Source: an uncultured Lachnospiraceae bacterium (lineage in GTDB: Bacteria > Bacillota > Clostridia > Lachnospirales > Lachnospiraceae). Taken from it: a stretch of 8,062 bases of DNA. Below the pieces are notes generated by a model that worked only from the letters and a program-made list of their open reading frames with translations, was not told where the DNA came from and ran no database searches. The translations under genes and the position numbers were made by a program. The DNA is taken from assembly GCA_910577105.1 (NCBI GenBank), contig CAJTMB010000057.1:1-8062 (forward strand), given 5' to 3'. How positions within the stretch are numbered: the stretch's first letter is position 1; each line of letters opens with the position of its first letter. This document shows positions 1 to 6,188 of this stretch, one piece after another.

Positions 1-83
1 TGGTATCCCTGCTTTTTAAATATTCAGTTGTAACACATGTATTGTAATCCTACATTCTTTATAGCATATTTTTAATTATAGGA

Positions 84-112
84 TTGACATATGAAGAAAA
101 AGAGTGTAAAAT
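84..112 (+). promoter_or_regulatory. sigma-A promoter of the tRNA-Leu gene
   Basis: A perfect -35 box TTGACA (84-89) is followed after 17 bases by TAAAAT (107-112), one mismatch from the -10 consensus. Transcription would start near 119, only a few bases before the mature tRNA 5' end, as expected for a singly transcribed tRNA gene. Positions 1-83 are AT-rich and show no gene. Confidence 0.8.
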
Positions 113-123
113 AACTTTTGCTT

Positions 124-207
124 GCGGAAGTGCTGGAATTGGCAGACAGGCATGATTCAGGTTCATGTGTATGTACGTACGTGAGGGTTCAAGTCCCTTC
201 TTCCGCA
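124..207 (+). tRNA. tRNA-Leu (anticodon CAG)
   Basis: This is a class II tRNA reading CUG leucine codons. The acceptor stem pairs GCGGAAG (124-130) with CTTCCGC (200-206), and A207 is the discriminator, which is A in leucine tRNAs. The D arm is CTG/CAG (133-135 with 147-149) around a loop carrying the usual AATTGGCAGA. The anticodon stem CATGA/TCATG (151-155 with 163-167) is perfect and holds the loop TTCAGGT, which puts CAG at 158-160. A long variable arm fills 168-182. The T arm is GAGGG/CCCTT around TTCAAGT. The 3' CCA is not encoded (TCA follows the discriminator), so it must be added after transcription. A consensus promoter lies just upstream and a terminator just downstream, so the gene is a single-tRNA unit. 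Confidence 0.96.
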
Positions 208-212
208 TCAAT

Positions 213-252
213 AACAGCGCTGTCGAATACGACGGCGCTGTTTTCTTTTTTT
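213..252 (+). terminator. intrinsic terminator of the tRNA-Leu unit
   Basis: AACAGCGC (213-220) pairs perfectly with GCGCTGTT (235-242). The stem continues inward through TGTCG/CGACG (one G-T wobble) to an AATA loop, giving about 13 base pairs. The 3' arm runs into TTTTCTTTTTTT. The U-tract is on the + strand only, so it ends the tRNA transcript and not the converging trpB2 transcript. Confidence 0.9.
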
Positions 253-254
253 AT

Positions 255-410
255 GCTGCCACTCAATAGCGGCTCAAATTGAGATGAAAATGCCGTATTT
301 CAGGCATTTTCCAAAAGGCTGCTGATGGTTTTTTCCCAGATGGTAATTTCCTGTACTTCATCTAGCAGTAAATAATTTTTACTTGTAATCCGAAAACTTC
401 TCAAAATACT
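255..410 (-). pseudogene. remnant of an AAA_14/DUF4143-type ATPase
   Basis: Translating the minus strand from just after the trpB2 stop codon gives 36 open codons, then TGA at 300-302. They include YLLLDEVQE (348-374), a Walker B motif of hydrophobic residues followed by DE, and then an IWEKTISSLL-like stretch. This order, DEVQ followed by W-E-K and a short helix, is typical of the AAA_14 ATPases that carry a DUF4143 C-terminus. In the same frame past the stop, SSQFEPLLSGS resembles the family segment SS-E-x-LLSGR, which normally follows a sensor-I strand (IYITGSNA-like); that strand is missing here. The piece has no Walker A, no start codon and no C-terminus, and it carries an in-frame stop plus an apparent short deletion. 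I read it as the decayed middle of a gene otherwise lost from this site. The match is from memory of the family, not from a search. Confidence 0.6.
287..310 (-). terminator. weak hairpin downstream of trpB2, possible terminator
   Basis: AAAATGCC and GGCATTTT form an 8-bp perfect inverted repeat around an 8-base loop. On the minus strand the 3' arm ends in TTTT and is followed by CATCTC, so the U-tract is short. It is the only hairpin between the trpB2 stop and the converging tRNA unit that could end the trpB2 transcript, but it lies about 100 bases past the stop and inside the ATPase remnant. Confidence 0.35.
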
Positions 411-1787
411 TTATTCTACTTTTGGAAGTCCCGCAAATCCGACCTGCAAATCCGCGTCGGTAGGAATATAATCCGACATTTCACCGTCATTGTATTTCTG
501 GTATGCGACCATATCAAAATAGCCCGTACCGGTAAGACCGAACACAATCGTTTTTTCTTCCCCGGTTTCCTTGCACTTTAAGGCCTCATCAATGGCAACG
601 CGGATAGCGTGGCTGCTCTCCGGTGCCGGCAGGATGCCTTCTATCATTGCAAACTGCTTTGCTGCCGCAAATACGCTGGTCTGTTCAACGGATACCGCTT
701 CCATCAGTCCTTCATGGTAAAGCTGGGAAAGTGCGGAGTTCATCCCATGATACCTTAACCCGCCCGCATGGTTTGCGGAAGGAATATATCCGCTTCCCAA
801 CGTATACATTTTTGCCAGCGGACATACCATCCCCGTATCACAGAAGTCATATACATATTTTCCTCTGGTTAGGCTGGGACAGGATGCGGGCTCTACTGCA
901 ATAAACCGGTAATCCTTTTCCCCTCGGAGTTTCTCTCCCATGAAAGGAGAAATTAAGCCACCCAGATTGGAGCCGCCGCCCGCACACCCGATGATAATAT
1001 CCGGTGTTACGCCGTATTTATCCAACGCCGTTTTGGTTTCCAAACCGATAACGGACTGATGCAGCAGTACCTGATTCAGCACGCTTCCAAGTACATAACG
1101 GTAGCCTTCAGACTTGGTTGCTGCTTCAACAGCCTCCGAAATAGCGCAGCCAAGGCTGCCTGTGGTGCCGGGATGCTCCGCCAGTATTTTTCTTCCCACT
1201 TCCGTTGTCTCAGAAGGAGAAGGGGTAACACTTGCACCGTAAGTCCTCATCACTTCCCGTCGGAATGGCTTCTGCTCATAAGAAACCTTTACCATATACA
1301 CTTTGCAATCCAGCCCCAGATAGGCACAAGCCATGGAAAGTGCCGTTCCCCACTGCCCGGCCCCCGTTTCCGTGGTAACGCCTTTTAATCCCTGTTTCTT
1401 TGCATAATAAGCCTGTGCTATGGCAGAATTTAACTTGTGGCTGCCGCTTGTGTTGTTTCCTTCAAACTTATAATATATTTTTGCAGGTGTCTCCAAAGCT
1501 TTTTCCAGACAATATGCCCGTACAAGGGGCGCCGGGCGGTACATCTTGTAAAAGTCCTGTATCTCCTGCGGGATGTCAATATAAGCTGTGTCATTATCCA
1601 GCTCCTGCTTAATCAATTCGTCACAGAATACGGGACGCAAATCCTCATATCCCATCGGCTGCAATGTGGCCGGATTAAGCAGAGGCGCCGGTTTATTTTT
1701 CATGTCAGCCCGTACATTATACCACTGTTTCGGCATCTCGCTTTCTTCCAGATAAATTTTGTAAGGGATTTTCTTTTCTACACTCAT
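411..1787 (-). CDS. trpB2: TrpB2-type tryptophan synthase beta chain-like enzyme
   Basis: This 458-aa PLP enzyme condenses indole with L-serine to give L-tryptophan in the cytoplasm. Its length and sequence fit the TrpB-like (TrpB2) group, which is longer than classical TrpB (about 400 aa). Visible motifs are the PLP lysine in GSHKLN (K118), the catalytic glutamate in TETGAGQWG (E140), the phosphate-binding GGGSN (270-274), LPAPESSHA (387-394) and the C-terminal LTGTGYFD. The start is ATG 1787-1785, six bases after AGAAAGGA (1801-1794); an ATG two codons upstream touches this ribosome site and is less likely. The frame stays open to 2075, but that extension is the T-box leader and not protein. 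No trpA or other trp gene is adjacent, so the enzyme probably acts alone on free indole. TrpB2 proteins are known to work without TrpA in many cases; indole salvage here is inference. Confidence 0.95.
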   Translation of the reverse strand: MSVEKKIPYKIYLEESEMPKQWYNVRADMKNKPAPLLNPATLQPMGYEDLRPVFCDELIKQELDNDTAYIDIPQEIQDFYKMYRPAPLVRAYCLEKALETPAKIYYKFEGNNTSGSHKLNSAIAQAYYAKKQGLKGVTTETGAGQWGTALSMACAYLGLDCKVYMVKVSYEQKPFRREVMRTYGASVTPSPSETTEVGRKILAEHPGTTGSLGCAISEAVEAATKSEGYRYVLGSVLNQVLLHQSVIGLETKTALDKYGVTPDIIIGCAGGGSNLGGLISPFMGEKLRGEKDYRFIAVEPASCPSLTRGKYVYDFCDTGMVCPLAKMYTLGSGYIPSANHAGGLRYHGMNSALSQLYHEGLMEAVSVEQTSVFAAAKQFAMIEGILPAPESSHAIRVAIDEALKCKETGEEKTIVFGLTGTGYFDMVAYQKYNDGEMSDYIPTDADLQVGFAGLPKVE

Positions 1788-1832
1788 ACGCATTCCTTTC
1801 TGCTCTTTACGAGCCCGACAATTTTTGCAAAT

Positions 1833-1869
1833 AAAAAAACTCCTATCCCAACTAATGCTGGGACAAGAG
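1833..1869 (-). terminator. T-box regulatory terminator
   Basis: On the minus strand CTCTTGTCCCA (1869-1859) pairs along all 11 positions, counting G-U, with TGGGATAGGAG (1850-1840) around the loop GCATTAGT. Seven T residues follow (1839-1833). It begins just after the T-box sequence, where the competing antiterminator forms, and about 30 bases before the trpB2 ribosome site. Confidence 0.92.
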
Positions 1870-2091
1870 TACTCTGACCTCCTGCGGTGCCACCCGGCTT
1901 GATGCCTGCACATCCACTCACACATACTGACATATGCTGATTCTTGATAACGGAGTATCTTCTCCGGCTCGCCTACTCTCTTCAACTCGCCCTCAGGAGC
2001 CCATTCACCCACGCTTCCATGCTGCAATCCCACCACCTGCAGCTCTCTGAAATGGTTCAGCAAAAGGTTACTCACTCTCCTTCACTGGTTT
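1833..2091 (-). promoter_or_regulatory. tryptophan T-box riboswitch controlling trpB2
   Basis: This untranslated leader senses uncharged tRNA-Trp. Reading the minus strand, AGAGAG (2048-2043) leads into a Stem I hairpin with GCTGCA/TGCAGC arms (2043-2038, 2026-2021). The specifier loop GTGAA-TGG-GCTC follows, with TGG, the tryptophan codon, at 2003-2001. A Stem III hairpin CGGAG/CTCCG lies at 1966-1951. The T-box signature GGGTGGCACCGC sits at 1895-1884. The antiterminator bulge is UGGC (1892-1889), whose last base can pair with the discriminator G of bacterial tRNA-Trp, so specifier and bulge agree independently. The leader ends in an intrinsic terminator. Uncharged tRNA-Trp should stabilise the antiterminator and switch on trpB2 when tryptophan is scarce. 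Confidence 0.95.
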
Positions 2092-2097
2092 ACATCT

Positions 2098-2126
2098 TTT
2101 ATATCACACTGCTTTGGTAAAGTCAA
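2098..2126 (-). promoter_or_regulatory. sigma-A promoter of the T-box/trpB2 unit
   Basis: TTGACT (2126-2121) and TATAAA (2103-2098) are separated by 17 bases on the minus strand. Transcription should begin near 2091, so the full T-box Stem I falls inside the transcript. This gives trpB2 its own promoter, separate from the kinase/HD-GYP operon upstream. Confidence 0.75.
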
Positions 2127-2143
2127 CAAAAATTTAATTGTTT

Positions 2144-2184
2144 TTTACATTCTGCATGGTGGCTGCCGCCATGCAGAATGCAAA
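2144..2184 (-). repeat. long hairpin (inverted repeat) after the HD-GYP gene
   Basis: CATTCTGCATGG (2148-2159) and CCATGCAGAATG (2169-2180) form a 12-bp perfect stem with a 9-base loop. In RNA from the minus strand it extends to about 16 pairs through U-G and three U-A pairs. It starts five bases past the HD-GYP stop codon. The bases after it on the minus strand are TAAAAAAC, so there is no U-tract and it is not a standard intrinsic terminator in either direction. It may mark the 3' end of the operon mRNA by processing or protection. Confidence 0.7.
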
Positions 2185-2188
2185 TACC

Positions 2189-4051
2189 TTAACCTATTTC
2201 CTTTACCGAAGCAGAACAAAAATCATCGTACAGTCCGAGATATGCCTCCCGGCGGCCTTCTTCAAAGGCCTGCCCTATCAATTCTGCCACTTTTCGTTCA
2301 CACAGCCTCGCAGTCAGAAGCGGCGAAAACCTTTTACCTTCCAGTGAAACAGCCTCTTCTACCGCTTCTTGGAAAGATTTCCTGAAACCTGTATAAAAAC
2401 GGCCTGTCTCCGTCACATTATCCAGCCAATCGACCAGTCCTATTACATCCACCATCTGTCTGTACGGACATTCCAGACGCTTATAGGACTCGGGATAACC
2501 ATGGATACCGTCATACCAGGAATGATGACCTTTGGCAATATCGGCATACCGGCTGGTGGAACTGCGCAAAGCAAGACACGATTCCCCTACCATGGTATGC
2601 AGGCGCGCCATCTCATATTCTTCTTCAAACCACTGTCTCCCCGTCTGGGAATACAGGCTCATGAAATTCATTTTCCCGACATCATGAAAAACACCGCATT
2701 CCATTGCATATGTCCGGATGGCATCCTTTTTTTCCTGCAAATTTGTTATATCGCGAATGAAATCAATGTCATCAAAAAAGGTGGCGTCTTCTTCCGCTAT
2801 AATTCCGCAGAACTCTGCAGCAGCCCTGCCTACTGCATGGGAATGCACATAAATGTCCGGCGCAAATCTCTTCTGTAACTTCTGTATAAATTCTCCGTAA
2901 GAGATGCTGTCTTCTGTCTCTACAAAAGTAGCAGACAACTGCCTGAGATAGAAAAAAAGCGTAGCATTTTCCGATGCCCTGGGAGAATCCTCCACATAGA
3001 GCAGAATCCTCCGGTAAAGTCCTTCAATGTATTCTTTCCGCTCCGGAATTTTCTCCGGATACTGCTGCATAAACTGGCAGTAAAAAGCAGGAATGGAAAT
3101 AATCCCGTACATGCTCTCCCAGGAGTAATCCGAAGTATCTGCCGTATCTATCAACGTTTCCATCTTTGTGAGCAGTCCTTCCAGAGTATCCAGTCCGCAA
3201 AAATAGGTTATGGCATAATAAGAAAATGCTGATTTGATTGGCAGGCGTTCTTTTTTTTCTGCCGCCTCCTGCATCCTTTTGTGGTAAACGGTATAAACAG
3301 ACCCCATAATATCCGCAATATCCTGTGACGTCATGGTATTTTCCCGGCTGTAAGAAATGCTGGCAGCCATCAACTGATGCGTCATATAAATATACTTTTC
3401 CCATGGAAGGTTTGGTTCTGTTTCCTGATACCCCTTATCTTGCATAATTTGCAGTGTCTGTTTTAAGATGCGGACTCTCTCACTGACTGATTTAAACTTT
3501 CCCAGAGCCATGTTTGCACGGGAACGCACAATATATCCTCTGGTTGCCGTGTCCTCAATATCGTCAAAATACTTCAGATAGGCAGCCGCTTCCGCAAAGC
3601 ACAACCGCATTTTGGAAACATATTTCTCACTCTCCTGCGATTCCAGTCCAACCATTTTATTACACAGGCTGTTTCGCCCGATACCCAGCCAGTACAGTTC
3701 CTGTATGATATCTTTCCGGCTCTTTCCATGTCTGGCAAGGCTTAACAGCGCCTGATGTATCTGGCAGAACAGACCTACATCCAATTCCTCTCCGACGCTT
3801 GTAAGCTTACCGGCAAATTCCCGCAGTTCACGGATATCTTCTTCTTTTGCTTCAAACAGACGGTCCAAAACAGGAAAAAGTTCTTCTTTCAAAAGCGTCA
3901 TATTACGTCTCGCTTTCTCCTCCGCTTGCTTCCTGTCATATAAAAATTCATCCAGATAAGTCTCAAATGACCGGCCTTCAGGCCTTTTTCTTGCTGTAAG
4001 TACAGCAATATCTTTTAAGTTGGCAATATATTCTTCCTGATATGGCTGCAT
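2189..4051 (-). CDS. variant HD-GYP domain protein with long helical N-terminus
   Basis: This 620-aa soluble protein has a C-terminal HD-GYP-like phosphohydrolase domain (about 395-600). HD-GYP proteins are metal-dependent phosphodiesterases that typically break down cyclic di-GMP. Visible are HSHAVGRAAAEF (403-414), FHDVGK with the HD pair H456-D457, H485, GHHSWYDGIHGYP (508-520) and VDWLDNVTETGRFY (540-553), which matches the family's D-x-x-D-A-L-T-x-R-x-Y block. The signature differs from HHExxDGxGYP: serine replaces E, and there is one extra residue between DG and GYP. Residues 1-390 are mostly charged helices, possibly TPR-like, with no recognised domain, membrane segment or signal peptide. 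ATG 4051-4049 follows an AAGGAAAGAG ribosome site that overlaps the kinase stop codon; the 19-base gap indicates co-transcription with the kinase. Metal ligands are mostly kept, so activity is plausible; the substrate is unknown. Confidence 0.85.
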   Translation of the reverse strand: MQPYQEEYIANLKDIAVLTARKRPEGRSFETYLDEFLYDRKQAEEKARRNMTLLKEELFPVLDRLFEAKEEDIRELREFAGKLTSVGEELDVGLFCQIHQALLSLARHGKSRKDIIQELYWLGIGRNSLCNKMVGLESQESEKYVSKMRLCFAEAAAYLKYFDDIEDTATRGYIVRSRANMALGKFKSVSERVRILKQTLQIMQDKGYQETEPNLPWEKYIYMTHQLMAASISYSRENTMTSQDIADIMGSVYTVYHKRMQEAAEKKERLPIKSAFSYYAITYFCGLDTLEGLLTKMETLIDTADTSDYSWESMYGIISIPAFYCQFMQQYPEKIPERKEYIEGLYRRILLYVEDSPRASENATLFFYLRQLSATFVETEDSISYGEFIQKLQKRFAPDIYVHSHAVGRAAAEFCGIIAEEDATFFDDIDFIRDITNLQEKKDAIRTYAMECGVFHDVGKMNFMSLYSQTGRQWFEEEYEMARLHTMVGESCLALRSSTSRYADIAKGHHSWYDGIHGYPESYKRLECPYRQMVDVIGLVDWLDNVTETGRFYTGFRKSFQEAVEEAVSLEGKRFSPLLTARLCERKVAELIGQAFEEGRREAYLGLYDDFCSASVKEIG

Positions 4052-4070
4052 ACTTTTTCAACTCTTTCCT

Positions 4071-5942
4071 TTATACTGCATCAGCTTCATTCTTCAGACG
4101 GCTGCGGAGTATTTCCCGAAGCCGTTCAGGGTCCACCGGCTTTGAACAATGTTCATTCATCCCTGCCTCCCGGGTAAGTCGTATATCTTCCACAAACGCA
4201 TTGGCAGTCATAGCCACAATCCATACTTCCTGTGCATCCTTTCTGTCCATCCGGCGGATACGTTTCGTAGCCTCATATCCGTTCATGACAGGCATCTGGA
4301 TATCCATTAAAATCAAATCAAAATGTCCTTCCTTTGCCTCTGCAAAAATCTCCACCGCACGGGCGCCGTTTTCTGCCACCTCCACCTGCACCCCAATCAG
4401 CGAAAGCAGTTCCATGGCAATTTCCTGATTCAATTCATTGTCTTCCACAAGCAGAACCCTCATACTGTCATAATCCGTATCAAGACCCTCATTTCCCTCT
4501 TCTTTCTGCTGGGAAAGACCCATCAGGCTGCACAAGGATTCCAGAAGCCGGCTTTTAAACAGCGGGCACGGTACAAAGGAATTAATACCGGCACGCGTTG
4601 CACGGTATTCCATCTCCGCCCAGTCTTCCTCAGATACCAGCAGGATGGGGAAAGCCTGACCGGCAAGCCCGCGCACATGGGAAGCCAAATCCAGCACCGG
4701 CATGTCGTCAAGTTCCTGCCCCAAAAGCATGGCACAGGGCATCCTGTCTTCATACTGCGCCTCTGTCAGCCAGGTCACCGCCGACAAACCTGTATTTACC
4801 CGTACCGGAACAAGCCCTTCTTCCTCCAGAAAACCTGCAATCTGTTCTGCCCTTGAATCCCGGCTTTCCGTTATCAGAACCGTCTGTCCTTTGGGAAGGG
4901 TCAATACTGTCCGGCTCTTTGATGCCACAGTCATGGGAATTTCCACATGGAAGCAGCTTCCTTCTCCTTCATTGCTCTCCACATGGATGGAGCCTCCCAT
5001 ACGGTCAATTATATTTTTGACAATCGCCATTCCCAGACCGGTACCCTCAATCTTGCTGGTCGTGGTATTACTCACCCTCTCAAAAGGCAGGAATATCCTT
5101 TCCAAAAATTCTTTGCTCATGCCTATGCCATTGTCCTCGCATAAGAAATCGAGCCACACCACATCTTTTTCCTGATTACCCGCCGTTTCCCCAATACGCT
5201 GTTCAATGCGCACATGGATACTGCCGCCTTCCTTTGTATACTTCACCGCATTGTTAATAATATTTACCATAATCTGGCGTAAACGGAGTGCATCTCCAAT
5301 TAAATTCTCTTCATATATCTGCCCGATTTCCATCAAAAGATTCTGATTCTTCTGCTCTGCCTGCGGGCGTACAATAACGGCAATATCATGGACAGAATCA
5401 GCCAGGGAAAAGACCTCTTCATTCAATGTAAGCCGGCCGCTGTCAATCCGTGACATATCCAATACATCATTCACAAGGCTCATCAGGTGCGTCGATGCCG
5501 TCTGTATCTTATGCAGGCAGTCCAGAACCCTTGGTTTCTCATCAATGTGGGACAAACCAATGGATGTCATTCCTAAAATAGCATTCATGGGTGTGCGGAT
5601 GTCATGGGACATGTTGGATAAGAAATTGCTTTTCGCTCGGTTCGCCGCTTCCGCTGCATTCAAAGCATCCTCTAACGCCGCATTCATTTTCTCCAGTTCT
5701 GCAAGACGCTGCCTGCGGTTATGTAAAGTATCCAATAGCCACAATTCATGCTCATCATCAAGCCTGACTGTCTCCATATACAGACTTTTTACCGCCTGCA
5801 CAGGGTCAGCAAGAAGCAGTTCTTCCACAGACATCCCTGTAAGAGTACAGGCGCCGCTGTCAGCAAAAATAGCTTTTGCCTGTCCGTTTTCCAACCATTC
5901 CACCACAAGATATCCTTTATTTTTTTTATACTTATTCTCCAT
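4071..5942 (-). CDS. soluble hybrid histidine kinase with two receiver domains
   Basis: This 623-aa cytoplasmic sensor kinase has no membrane segments. Residues 1-70 look like a small PAS-type sensor, followed by a coiled coil (75-105). The kinase core has the phospho-accepting histidine in FLSNMSHDIRTPMN (H113), an N box around NIINNAVKYT (228-236), the G1 box CEDNGIGM (268-275) and the G2 box GTGLGMAI (300-307). Residues 353-470 fold like a receiver, but the phospho-acceptor position reads AMLLGQEL with no Asp, so this receiver is probably inactive. The last receiver (494-615) is intact: E500-D501, D547 in LILMDIQMPVMNG, T579 and K601 in CSKPVD. No Hpt or DNA-binding domain is present. ATG 5942-5940 is chosen because GAGGG lies 7 bases upstream; a GTG at 5990 has no ribosome site. 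It heads the operon with the HD-GYP gene, a likely output partner. The input signal is unknown. Confidence 0.93.
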   Translation of the reverse strand: MENKYKKNKGYLVVEWLENGQAKAIFADSGACTLTGMSVEELLLADPVQAVKSLYMETVRLDDEHELWLLDTLHNRRQRLAELEKMNAALEDALNAAEAANRAKSNFLSNMSHDIRTPMNAILGMTSIGLSHIDEKPRVLDCLHKIQTASTHLMSLVNDVLDMSRIDSGRLTLNEEVFSLADSVHDIAVIVRPQAEQKNQNLLMEIGQIYEENLIGDALRLRQIMVNIINNAVKYTKEGGSIHVRIEQRIGETAGNQEKDVVWLDFLCEDNGIGMSKEFLERIFLPFERVSNTTTSKIEGTGLGMAIVKNIIDRMGGSIHVESNEGEGSCFHVEIPMTVASKSRTVLTLPKGQTVLITESRDSRAEQIAGFLEEEGLVPVRVNTGLSAVTWLTEAQYEDRMPCAMLLGQELDDMPVLDLASHVRGLAGQAFPILLVSEEDWAEMEYRATRAGINSFVPCPLFKSRLLESLCSLMGLSQQKEEGNEGLDTDYDSMRVLLVEDNELNQEIAMELLSLIGVQVEVAENGARAVEIFAEAKEGHFDLILMDIQMPVMNGYEATKRIRRMDRKDAQEVWIVAMTANAFVEDIRLTREAGMNEHCSKPVDPERLREILRSRLKNEADAV

Positions 5943-6018
5943 TTCCATTCCCTCGCATATATCAAATTCTGCCACCATAAACGTTTCCACAGTGCGCTGT
6001 CCGGGACTTTCAAAATAA

Positions 6019-6027
6019 ATTATAACA
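6019..6027 (-). promoter_or_regulatory. extended -10 promoter of the kinase/HD-GYP operon
   Basis: On the minus strand TGT-TATAAT (6027-6019) is a perfect -10 box with the TGn extension. No good -35 box lies 16-18 bases upstream (TAGAAT at 17), which extended -10 promoters tolerate. Transcription would start near 6012 and leave a leader of about 70 bases before the kinase ATG. Confidence 0.6.
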
Positions 6028-6104
6028 CTTTTACCGCAAAGATTCTATATCTTCTCTAACGTTTTACATTTTACGGATTTACTGCGGACCGGGACTGCCA
6101 AAGA

Positions 6105-6116
6105 AAGTTGGAACTT
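6105..6116. promoter_or_regulatory. small palindrome in the divergent intergenic region
   Basis: AAGTT-GG-AACTT is a 5-bp inverted repeat with a 2-base centre. It lies between the divergently transcribed kinase and amidotransferase genes, upstream of both. It could be an operator half-site pair, but a palindrome this short can occur by chance. Apart from this, the near-repeat noted in the findings and the promoters, the 246-base gap 5943-6188 holds nothing I can identify. Confidence 0.25.
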
Positions 6117-6138
6117 CTCTTCACTCTATGTACAGGCA

Positions 6139-6164
6139 TTGTTTTCTCTTGGAGTGCATACAAT
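6139..6164 (+). promoter_or_regulatory. possible promoter of the C26 amidotransferase gene
   Basis: TTGTTT (6139-6144) and TACAAT (6159-6164) are reasonable -35 and -10 boxes, but the 14-base spacer is short. The TACAAT box ends 24 bases before the start codon, a sensible distance. No better candidate is visible on the + strand of this gap. Confidence 0.3.
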
Positions 6165-6188
6165 TAGAAAAAAACACGGGGGTACCAC

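Noticed and set aside
168..182. Alternating TGTATGTACGTACGT as a separate repeat or operator
   Set aside because: It is the long variable arm of the class II tRNA-Leu.
1788..2075. N-terminal extension of trpB2 by 96 residues
   Set aside because: The stretch is the T-box leader including specifier, T-box sequence and terminator; a strong ribosome site lies directly before ATG 1787 and TrpB2 proteins begin there.
2144..2184. Intrinsic terminator for the HD-GYP operon
   Set aside because: The hairpin is strong but neither strand has a U-tract after the stem, so it is recorded as a hairpin only.
3024..3404. 126-codon open frame on the minus strand inside the HD-GYP gene
   Set aside because: It lies wholly within a clear coding gene in another frame and has no recognisable motif or ribosome site.
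4323..5175. Several overlapping + strand open frames opposite the histidine kinase
   Set aside because: They mirror the kinase coding sequence, overlap each other in different frames and encode cysteine/proline-rich sequence without domains.
5943..5990. GTG start at 5990 for the histidine kinase
   Set aside because: No ribosome-binding site precedes it, while GAGGG sits 7 bases before ATG 5942.
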